Shown here piece by piece: positions 45,631 through 52,758 of a stretch of DNA of 64,000 nucleotides. The notes under the pieces were generated by a model that had not been told where the DNA came from, ran no database searches, and was given only the letters and a program-made list of their open reading frames with translations. The DNA is from Meridianimarinicoccus marinus. Lineage in GTDB: Bacteria; Pseudomonadota; Alphaproteobacteria; Rhodobacterales; Rhodobacteraceae. Location: NCBI RefSeq assembly GCF_040689105.1, contig NZ_JBFBVU010000018.1:16986-80985 (forward strand), written 5' to 3'. Within the stretch, counting starts at the first letter, position 1. Each line of letters starts with the position of its first letter. Both the position numbers and the translations under genes were made by a program.

Positions 45631-46337
45631 TCGATCAGGGACTGTACCTCGGCCTTGCTGCGGTTGCCCACCGCCAGTACCGACCCCACCACCAACGCCG
45701 GGGTGCCGGGGATCTGGAAGCGTGCCGCCAGCCCGAGGCTGGTGGCGATCCGGGCGGTCACCTCGGGACGCTCCATGTCCTGCAACAGGCGCGGGGCGTC
45801 CAGCCCCAGACCCTCGGCCAGCGCGGTCAGATACGGCGGGTCGGGCTGGAAGCGGGTGCGGTGCAGGCGGCTACGCATCTTGGACGCGGCTCCCTGATAC
45901 TCTGCTGCCACGATGGCCCGCGCCGCCGCGACAGAGGCTGCGCCGAGCAGCGGCAGATCATGCACCGTCACGGCCACCGTTGCCGGGTCCAGCGCGGTGA
46001 TCCACGGCTCCATGGTCCGGCAAAAGGGGCAGTTGATGTCGGTGAAGTACGCCAGCGGCACGCGCCCCTCAAGCGGCGCGCGGAACAACGCGGCGCAGAG
46101 GTCGGTGATCTCGGCGGGCGCAATCCGGGGGCCATCCTGAAGCCCCACCAGCGGATCGAAGGCCCCGGTCACCGCCCCCTGTTCCAACTGAAAGAACCCC
46201 GGTACTGATGGATGCGGCGGTGCCGACAATCCGGGCGCGAAGACGCGCCACAATGCGGGCGCCCCGGCCAACAGGGCCACGGCGCCGCCCAGGGCAAGAA
46301 ATCCGCGCCGGTTGCTCGGGATTTTCGACGTTGTCAT
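45603..46337 (-). CDS. DsbA-family thioredoxin-like protein with Tat signal
   Basis: 244 residues. The N-terminus SNRRGFLALGGAVALLAGAP is a twin-arginine signal, so the protein is exported folded. The active site is in INCPFCRTMEPWITAL (CPFC) and the cis-Pro loop is IPGTPALVVG. These fit DsbA/DsbG-like oxidoreductases acting in the periplasm. A DsbC-like role is also possible; partner not shown. Confidence 0.85.
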   Translation of the reverse strand: MTTSKIPSNRRGFLALGGAVALLAGAPALWRVFAPGLSAPPHPSVPGFFQLEQGAVTGAFDPLVGLQDGPRIAPAEITDLCAALFRAPLEGRVPLAYFTDINCPFCRTMEPWITALDPATVAVTVHDLPLLGAASVAAARAIVAAEYQGAASKMRSRLHRTRFQPDPPYLTALAEGLGLDAPRLLQDMERPEVTARIATSLGLAARFQIPGTPALVVGSVLAVGNRSKAEVQSLIDQAETGVCT

Positions 46338-46455
46338 CGGGGCGCGGCCTTTTCGTTTCTGGATATCGGTACTGTGCTGCTACGGGCTGTTCTTTCCGTG
46401 CAACAATAGGCACAGCAGCGCCGCTGCGCCCCCTGCCCAAAACAGCGCAGGCTGC

Positions 46456-47976
46456 CTACCAGGCGTTCACCCGCTGCTCGGGCGGCAACCACATGGGATC
46501 GCCCTCGGTAATGTCGAGCGCCTCGTAGAAGGCCTTCACATGCTGAAGGGGGGCATAGGCGCGATACTCGGCGGGCGGGTGGCCATCCGCGGCGACGATG
46601 GTGCGGATGAACTGCTCGGTCGGCTTCCACGTCCGCATCTGGCTCCAGGCAATGAAACACCGCTGCGAGGGCGACAGCCCGGCGATGATCCCGCCCTGGC
46701 GGCAGACCCAGATCGGCGCATCCGTCTCGGGTTCGAGCACCGGCGGTTGCTGGATCGCTGCGGGCACGTCGAAGCTGTTGTATGTGGTGTTGTAGGCGGC
46801 GTTGACGACGATCGGCAGGGTGGATTCGGTGTTGAACTGATCGTGGGTGACCGGCCTTTGCGTCCGCGCGCGCAGGCGGTCGTCAAGGAAGCCCGCGATG
46901 TACTTCAGGTTCGCCACCGCGTCTGTGCCGATCTCGACCCCGCTGTGATCGATCCATTCATCCGGATCGCCGACCTTGTAGTAGAAGTTTTCCAGCTTGT
47001 GCTTTGCGGCGGCACTGGTTTCCTCGGACAGCCCGTTGCGCGACGGCAGGCGGTCGATGAACACGGTCTGGATCCCTGTCACTATGTCGAGCGCCTTCCG
47101 AGTAGAAGAGATCCACGTAGACCGGGCACAGCGGACGGCCCAGGGCTTCCTGCAGGAAGGCCAGCACCCGTTCTTCCAGTGGCGGTGCCTCGTCCATTCC
47201 GGTCAGGACCGCGAAAAAGGCGCGCTTGGGTTCGTCGAATTCGGTGGACAGGACCTGGGTGGAATTGTCGAGCAAGTGGAAGGCGAAGCAGTCCCGGAAA
47301 TCCTGCATCGACAGGTCGTGCAGAAGCTGCGAACCTACCGGGAACTAGCGCATCTCGGCGATGATCAGGCGGGCGGGCATGGGGAAGCCGATGACTTCGA
47401 AATAGGTGGCAAGATCCAGGTCCGGAATCAGGGCCTGGCACTCGCTGGCCGACATCGGGTTGTTGAACACGCGCGGAACGACCATCTCTTCGGGCGTCAG
47501 CTTGCCCGCCTTCTTCGCGGATTCCATGTCTTGCACCGTGTCTGCGATCTGGCGGCCTGCTCTGGGCTGCGCCCGGCAATTTCCATGACCGCCTGAACAT
47601 AGGCGCGGTAGGCTTCCAGAAGGTGCGCTCCTGCGCTGTTGCCCAGAAGATCGGTGAACTCCTTGGGCGCCCCGAACGACCCTGACCCGCCATAGGTCGC
47701 ATAGACCGTGCTGTCGGCCAGATCGACCTCGGGCCCGAACCCCATCAGCAGGGCCGGCGTACCGATGTGGACCATGTTGCCGATAAAGCGGATCAGGTCA
47801 TCCATGTCCGACATCCGGGCGACGCGATCCAGTTCCGGCTGCAATGGTGCAAGCCCTGCGGCATCCAGCGCGGCGGTGTCCATGAAAGCGTTGTAGAAGT
47901 CGCCGACCCGCTGGATCCGACTGCCCTTGGGGGCCGTCGCCGCATTGGCGCCTGCCTCGGAGATCGCGATCTTCAT
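46456..47976 (-). pseudogene. Broken M13 (neprilysin/PepO) metallopeptidase
   Basis: Four pieces in different frames read in order as an M13 peptidase: residues of the N-terminal domain (DFYNAFMDTAALDAAGLAPL; about 47976-47560), then VFNNPMSASECQALIPDLDL (to a TAG at 47345), then RDCFAFHLLDNSTQVLS (to about 47080), then VVNAAYNTTYNSFDVPAAIQ and the C-terminal YEALDITEGDPMWLPPEQRV (46456-47080). At least two frameshifts and one stop separate them. The zinc-binding HExxH and GENIAD regions are absent: the text jumps from QQPPVLEPETD straight to the late QRCFIAWSQMRTW. The first ~100 residues are also missing. It cannot make an active protease. Confidence 0.85.
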
Positions 47977-48664
47977 CTGTGTGCGGGGGCGTTTCACGCC
48001 CAGAGCAGCGGCGCGGAAGGCGGATGGCCCTACAATGTCGGCGTGACCGCGTTCATCGAGAACGGCGGTGCGGGCGGAACCGTTGACGTGTGGCAGATAT
48101 GACCGGAGGCACCGGCGCGGGCGTCGGCTTTCTGGTCGCCTACGGCACGGCAACCGGCCAGTCCGACCTGAACAGGCTGAGCGGGCGAATTCTCGACCAG
48201 CCTGCCGATTGGACTCGGAGTGCGGCAGCTCGGTCTCGGGCTGTCGTTTGCCAATGTTGCGGCTGGTACCGACTTCAAGATGGTGAACGAGGATCCGGTC
48301 GGTGACAACCACCAAAACCATCGCGGCCTGCTGCGCTGCACCAAGAGGTTTTGAACCGGCAACGGCAAGTCAGGCATGTGACGGCGGGGGGGAGGGTTCT
48401 GTCGCCGTACTTTGCCTCAAAGCGCCAAGGCACTGGACGCAATGGTCACACCGGAGGGGGCATTCATTGCTGGACGCGCAGACGCCCGATCGGGCATATT
48501 ACAAACCGCCTACGCCGATCCTGGTGGCGGCATAATCGCGCGGAATATACACGTAGGAAACAGCTCAGAAGTGTTCGACCCAACCGAGCCACCTCTGTCT
48601 GATGTATCGCTGGATCGGTTGGCAGTCAGACCAATGTGGCGCCGTGCTTTTGGAGGAGTATGTC
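47977..48664. other. 688 bases without a supportable gene
   Basis: Only short frames occur on either strand. The plus strand has SSGAEGGWPYNVGVTAFIEN ending in a stop near 48100, and GAGVGFLVAYGTATGQSDLN at about 48110-48180, which look like fragments of former proteins but match nothing I know. The region lies between the M13 pseudogene and the DUF2189 gene and appears decayed. Confidence 0.6.
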
Positions 48665-49480
48665 ATGACATCCAAGACCGAAGGGTCCACACCACCGGAC
48701 AATCAGACGCCGCAGCGGGGCATGCCTCAGGTCAACAAGGTGACGGCGGATGACATCACAGCATCGCTGAAGGCCGGGTTTTCCGACTTTCTGGCACGCC
48801 CCGTCATGAGCGGCTTCTTCGGCCTGTTTTATGCGGTTTTTGGAATGCTGTTGGTTGGTTGCCTGGTCTGGTTCGACATGATCTGGATGATCATTCCTGC
48901 CTTGGTCGCCTTTCCGCTGGTCGCGCCTTTCGCCGCCGCTGGACTTTATGAAATGTCCCGCCGGTTGGAGGCGGGGGAGAGTTTCGGCTGGGCTGACATC
49001 CTCACCGTCATGGCCAATCAACGCAAGCGCGAGATGGGCTGGATGGCCTTCGTCACCCTGTTCATCCTGTGGGTGTGGTTCTACCAGTTTCGGACAGTTC
49101 TGGTGATTGTCCTGCAGGATTCATCGTTCTCGGATCTGGACGGCTTCCTGCACACCGTGTTGTTCACACCGGAGGGCTGGACCTTTCTTGCGATTGGCAC
49201 CTGCGTTGGCGCATTGCTGTCGGCGGTCCTGTTCTCGGTGACCGTTGTCGCCATGCCGATGCTGCTCGACCGGGACATGGATTTCGTTTCCGCCATGATC
49301 ACGTCTGTGCGCGTCGTCACCGAGAACCCTGCGGTCATGCTCACCTGGGCGGCCGTCATCTCGGTCACCATGCTGCTGTCGCTGGTTCCGGCATTTCTGG
49401 GCCTGATCTTCACCCTGCCGATCCTTGGCCACACCACATGGCATCTCTATCAACGGGCCGTGGCACCGGCGGAGGGGTGA
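48665..49480 (+). CDS. DUF2189 integral membrane protein
   Basis: The ATG at 48665, with TTGGAGGAG before it, gives 271 residues. Six or so membrane helices: FLARPVMSGFFGLFYAVFGM opens the DUF2189 domain, then MIWMIIPALVAFPLVAPFAA and PAVMLTWAAVISVTMLLSLV. The family has no known function and is common in Rhodobacterales. It appears intact among decayed neighbours. Confidence 0.85.
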   Translation: MTSKTEGSTPPDNQTPQRGMPQVNKVTADDITASLKAGFSDFLARPVMSGFFGLFYAVFGMLLVGCLVWFDMIWMIIPALVAFPLVAPFAAAGLYEMSRRLEAGESFGWADILTVMANQRKREMGWMAFVTLFILWVWFYQFRTVLVIVLQDSSFSDLDGFLHTVLFTPEGWTFLAIGTCVGALLSAVLFSVTVVAMPMLLDRDMDFVSAMITSVRVVTENPAVMLTWAAVISVTMLLSLVPAFLGLIFTLPILGHTTWHLYQRAVAPAEG

Positions 49481-49763
49481 TCTCTCTAGAGATCCCTCTG
49501 ATGGGCTGTGTGCCTTTTCGTCAGCAGGGAAGAAAAGCCCCGTTTCCAGGCCATCGCAGAGTGCGTTCTCGGACAAGCCGAAGTGTGCAGGAGGAGCCAA
49601 CAGCGACAAGCCAATATCGCCCATCCTGAAGATGGCCGGAACACTCGGACCGATTTTTTGTGAGGTTGCGATACTTCTTGCTGGTCGGGGAAAAATTGAT
49701 CCTCCCTATGACCGGGTCGAGAAACGGGATTGACCGATATTCTGTTTGCCGGGCCTTGTCTCG

Positions 49764-50003
49764 TCATTGGCTGACGAAGTTCTCACCGAACGTGACGGCG
49801 AATTGGGTCCTGGCTTCGGTTCATTCACGGGGCTGGCGTTTCCATTTCAGGGCCGCGCGGTTGAGAACCGGATATGGCAGCTTCGTGGCAACGGCGTCAT
49901 TCGGGAAAAGGTCCAGAGCGCTCATCGCTTGTCGCAGCTTCGAGTTCTGGGCCTCTGTTGCGTCCGTCGTGCGGATGGACACTTTTGCGCGAAGCGGGTG
50001 AAG
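49764..50003 (-). pseudogene. Remnant of IS256-family transposase, C-terminus
   Basis: The minus-strand reading SIRTTDATEAQNSKLRQAMS, DLFPNDAVATKLPYPVLNRA, KWKRQPRE, stop, then TEARTQFAVTFGENFVSQ, stop matches the end of IS256 (mutator) transposases, which read TTNAIESLN...RK...FPND.AATKL.YLALRN...W..PPREW..A..QFAI.F. The first stop is a TGA where TGG (Trp) is expected, a single-base nonsense change. Left end about 49764; right end uncertain. No inverted repeats are recognisable. Confidence 0.7.
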
Positions 50004-50116
50004 GCCGCGCTTTCCCTTTCCGCAGGCGCACTTATACTGCGGCCTCTGTGTCGGGTTTGCCAAGGCGCTGGTCACGTCCGGACCGGCCGACTTTTGCGCC
50101 GCCCCGTAGTCGAATT

Positions 50117-50230
50117 TTACGCCGCCGTTGTCACGTCGATCTCGACCAGAGCCTCGTGGCAGAAGCCCGCCTGTTCGAGTCCGAAGGCCTGTCCGCCTGC
50201 TCCCGCACAAGTTCGAGTAATGTCAACATG
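50117..50230 (-). pseudogene. Remnant of a C5-cytosine DNA methyltransferase, N-terminus
   Basis: The minus-strand reading HVDITRTCAGAGGQAFGLEQ AGF, then HEALVEID, matches motif I of C5-cytosine methyltransferases (D-F-AG-GG...GLE.AGF...A.VEID), which binds SAM. It ends at VTTAA and a stop straight after the EID; the rest of the enzyme is missing. It suggests a former restriction-modification or orphan methylase gene here. Confidence 0.65.
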
Positions 50231-50350
50231 TGGCCTGTCTCTTCTGCTCGAGCCCAATAGGTTGGGTCTACGCCGAGTCTGCCCGCTTGTCAGTAGTTCT
50301 GTCATGTTCTAGTTTAGTTCTGACGGAGTGGGTGATCGGCGCAAAGGGAA

Positions 50351-50737
50351 ATGTCAGACCAGCAGATTGAGATATACAGGCAGCGATACGAGACGTTTCG
50401 CCATTTAGACAGGCTGCGCTGGCAGATGGCTCAACTGCTCGTGGCAGTACTCTCCGCGGCTGCCCTGATCTTCCGCACCTCTCCAGATGGAGTCGGCGGA
50501 ACATTCTGGCTGTTCCTCGGTCTTGCCTTCCTGACCATTGCGGTCGTCATGAACCGGATTTCACAGGGCATTGAGAAAAACGGCGTGGTCCTTAAGGAGT
50601 TTGGCTCAGCGGTCGGTGACGACAGAGTCCCGAGAACATCGAGCGGGTGGCAGAGCGTGACGCACTGGCTGACGCTCGCCATTGCGATCGGCGGGTTGGG
50701 GTGCCTGATATTCGGGCTCAGCGAATTGAAGGGTTAG
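50351..50737 (+). CDS. Small three-helix membrane protein paired with TIR-like gene
   Basis: The ATG at 50351, with AAAGGGAA before it, gives 128 residues. The N-terminus is soluble and charged (IEIYRQRYETFRHLDRLRWQ), followed by helices at about 27-42, 51-68 and 105-123, with a hydrophilic loop (VLKEFGSAVGDDRVPR) between the last two. There is no catalytic motif. Only 9 bases separate it from the TIR-like gene. I know no named family for it, though small proteins starting RYETFRHLD next to TIR genes feel familiar. It resembles SLATT-type 2TM effectors in outline only. Composition is less GC-rich than the neighbours. Confidence 0.8.
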   Translation: MSDQQIEIYRQRYETFRHLDRLRWQMAQLLVAVLSAAALIFRTSPDGVGGTFWLFLGLAFLTIAVVMNRISQGIEKNGVVLKEFGSAVGDDRVPRTSSGWQSVTHWLTLAIAIGGLGCLIFGLSELKG

Positions 50738-50746
50738 GGATCAGGA

Positions 50747-51532
50747 ATGACAAAGGCTTTCATCAGCTATCACCATGAGAACGACCAGGACTACAAGCAC
50801 CACCTGAGCAATCTCGCGCGGCAGTTCGGGGCCTTCCAGGACGGTTCACTGCCAGTGACAGGAATTCCGGACGACAACCGCTCGTCGCAGAGCATACGTC
50901 GCCAGATCAGGGACGAGTTCCTGAGCGATAGCGAGGTAACGATTCTTCTATGCGGGGGTGAGACGCGGGGCAGGAAGCACGTCGACTGGGAACTAAAGTC
51001 CAGCATGATAAATGGCCGCGTGAACCGCAAATCGGGAATTTTGGTCATCAATCTTCCGGGTGTGGCCAACGGCTGGACCGCTGCCCTGCCAAACGAGAAG
51101 AAGGCGCTCTACGGTCACCACGGCGGAGCGTGGACCACGTTCAACCAAAGAACGCAGTTCGAGCAGAAGTACCCGCTGATGCCCGACCGGATCGTGGACA
51201 ACCTTATGAAGCCCGACGTCGCCATATCGGTGGTGCAGTGGGAGCGGATCGCGAATGATCCCGACACCTTGCGCTGGCTGGTAGACTCGACCGCCGCCGC
51301 CGGGCGGTCAAACGAATATGACCTATCGCGTCAAATGCGGCGGAACAACTCTGCCCGCGTTCAGCCTACGCTGGCGGACCTTCTCGCGACACAGTCACCG
51401 TCAAATGCCCTGGAACTCGGCTCCGCTCCGGGGAACGCGCTTACCGACTACCTAGAGCGGAGCCCCAGCGATGCAGGCCTGCAGCCTCGTAACGCGCTTC
51501 TAGACGCGTTGAACGCGCGACGCGGGTGGTAG
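50747..51532 (+). CDS. TIR-like (DUF1863/MTH538, ThsB-type) domain protein
   Basis: 261 residues with AGGGATCAGGA before the ATG. Residues 1 to about 150 are a TIR-like domain: opening KAFISYHHENDQDYKHHLSN, SIRRQIRDEFLSDSEVTILL and GRKHVDWELKSS, where Glu82 is in the place of the catalytic Glu of NADase TIRs. The set is characteristic of DUF1863, the family of ThsB in Thoeris phage defence. After about 155 the protein is a helical region plus a Ser/Pro/Asn-rich tail with no domain I recognise. Coupling to the membrane protein suggests signal maker plus membrane effector, which is inference. Confidence 0.85.
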   Translation: MTKAFISYHHENDQDYKHHLSNLARQFGAFQDGSLPVTGIPDDNRSSQSIRRQIRDEFLSDSEVTILLCGGETRGRKHVDWELKSSMINGRVNRKSGILVINLPGVANGWTAALPNEKKALYGHHGGAWTTFNQRTQFEQKYPLMPDRIVDNLMKPDVAISVVQWERIANDPDTLRWLVDSTAAAGRSNEYDLSRQMRRNNSARVQPTLADLLATQSPSNALELGSAPGNALTDYLERSPSDAGLQPRNALLDALNARRGW

Positions 51533-51630
51533 CTGGGAAAGAGAGCTCCGCCACTAACGCGTTGAAACGGCTGCGAAAGCCATACGGTCAATCACCGTGT
51601 CTATGCTGTACTTGGGCCCCGAGAGGCACC

Positions 51631-51661
51631 ATAAAAATCAGCCTAAGTGCTTGATTTTTAT
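51631..51661. terminator. AT-rich perfect palindrome abutting tRNA-Asn 3' end
   Basis: The arms ATAAAAATCA (51631-51640) and TGATTTTTAT (51652-51661) are perfect complements, 11-base loop. The right arm ends on the last base of the tRNA's CCA. On the minus strand it follows the tRNA and has a U-rich second arm, so it most simply is the tRNA terminator. The position and symmetry also fit a trace of recombination next to a tRNA. Confidence 0.55.
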
Positions 51662-51735
51662 GGCTCCGGCGGTAGGGATCGAACCTACGACCAATTGATT
51701 AACAGTCAACTGCTCTACCGCTGAGCTACGCCGGA
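51661..51735 (-). tRNA. tRNA-Asn (anticodon GTT)
   Basis: 75 bases including an encoded CCA. On the minus strand it begins TCCGGCGTAGCTCAGCGG; the acceptor arm TCCGGCG pairs with CGCCGGA, the D arm has GTAGAGC, the anticodon loop is CTGTTAA with GTT, and the T arm is GTAGGTTCGATCCCTAC. Complete cloverleaf. The accessory region lies directly beyond its 3' end. Confidence 0.97.
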
Positions 51736-51746
51736 ACATGCGGCGG

Positions 51747-51775
51747 TGTATAGCTATGCTGTCTGGGGGCGTCCA
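51747..51775 (-). promoter_or_regulatory. Promoter of tRNA-Asn
   Basis: Read on the minus strand: TGGACG (51775-51770) and TATACA (51752-51747) with exactly 17 bases between, placing transcription start a few bases before the tRNA 5' end at 51735. Good consensus match and position. Confidence 0.6.
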
Positions 51776-51804
51776 GAGGCTTTTGACATTTTTTTCACCC
51801 CGTT

Positions 51805-52716
51805 TCAGGCCCGGGAAAACAGCGCCTCGGGGGACAGGCCGGGGGTGGCCCGGACCTTGCCGCGCGTGGTCAGATCTATGAGATGGGCCAGCACGTTGCG
51901 CTCGGCCGCGGGCAACAGGGCGGCGGGGGTTTCGCTGTCATAGATGGCGTGTGTAAGCGCGTTCAGCCCGATGCCTTGCGGGGGCAGGGCGGCCAGGATC
52001 TGGGCCTCGCGGGCATGACGGTGCGCGATCAGCCAGTCGATGCGCGCGGCCGGATCGGTCACCGGCAGGCCGTGCCCGGGATGCAGGATGCGCGGGGCGA
52101 GCGCGCGCAGACGGTGGCAGGACGACAGGAAGGCCGCCAGATCGCCGTCAGGGGGCGAGATCAGGGAACTGGCCCAGCCCATTACCAGATCGCCTGTAAA
52201 CACGGCGTCGTTCCAGACAAACGCCATGTGGTTGCCCATGTGTCCGGGTGTCCACATCGCGGTGAGTGTCCAGCCCGCGCCCGTCACCTGCGCCCCATCG
52301 GGCAGGCAGCGGTCGGGCTGAAACCCGGCATCCACGCCTTCGCCACCGCCTGTAAACCCTTCGGCCACAAGCCGTTGCATCACCGCGCTGCGGCCCGAAG
52401 TGGCTGGCCCATAGGCCAGAACCGGGGCGCCGGTGCGATCCGCCAGTGCGCGGGCCAGTGGCGCATGATCCCGATGGGCGTGGGTGACAAGGATCCGCGT
52501 GATCCTCTGCCCGGGGCGCAGGACGGCGAGGATGGCCTCAAGATGGGACGCGCTGTCCGGACCGGGATCGATCACCGCAACGTCGCGGTCGCCCAACAGA
52601 TAGGTGTTGGTGCCCCAAAAGGTCATCGGCGAGGGGTTTGGCGCCAATACCCGGCGCAGGCCGGGGGCGAGGTCTTCGGCCTGTCCGGGAACGGGGGGCT
52701 GCCGGGCAATATCCAT
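51805..52716 (-). CDS. MBL-fold metallo-hydrolase
   Basis: 303 residues with the metallo-beta-lactamase-fold motif THAHRDHAP, the second His in TPGHMGNH and the Asp in VFTGDLVMG, so both zinc sites should be complete. It ends with the winged-helix-like C-terminal part seen in LACTB2-type ribonuclease/hydrolase members (AREAQILAALPP). Role unknown; similar proteins hydrolyse thioesters or RNA. It starts 42 bases from the divergent kinase gene. Confidence 0.88.
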   Translation of the reverse strand: MDIARQPPVPGQAEDLAPGLRRVLAPNPSPMTFWGTNTYLLGDRDVAVIDPGPDSASHLEAILAVLRPGQRITRILVTHAHRDHAPLARALADRTGAPVLAYGPATSGRSAVMQRLVAEGFTGGGEGVDAGFQPDRCLPDGAQVTGAGWTLTAMWTPGHMGNHMAFVWNDAVFTGDLVMGWASSLISPPDGDLAAFLSSCHRLRALAPRILHPGHGLPVTDPAARIDWLIAHRHAREAQILAALPPQGIGLNALTHAIYDSETPAALLPAAERNVLAHLIDLTTRGKVRATPGLSPEALFSRA

Positions 52717-52758
52717 TTGGCGCTTTCCAGTGCTGCTGCTGCATGGTCAGATGTAGCC

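Larger units (their letters stand above)
49481..50350. other. 870-base decayed region with transposase and methyltransferase scraps
   Basis: No intact gene. Contains the remnant IS256-type transposase end (49764-50003) and a remnant cytosine methyltransferase start (50117-50230), listed separately. From 49481 to 49760 I see nothing recognisable. Confidence 0.6.

Noticed and set aside
49481..49760. Further transposon remnants left of the IS256 piece
   Set aside because: The short frames match no transposase I know; nothing supports a call.
46338..51660. Prophage or integrative element with integrase
   Set aside because: No integrase, capsid, terminase or conjugation genes; only transposase scraps. 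No duplicate of the tRNA end was found.
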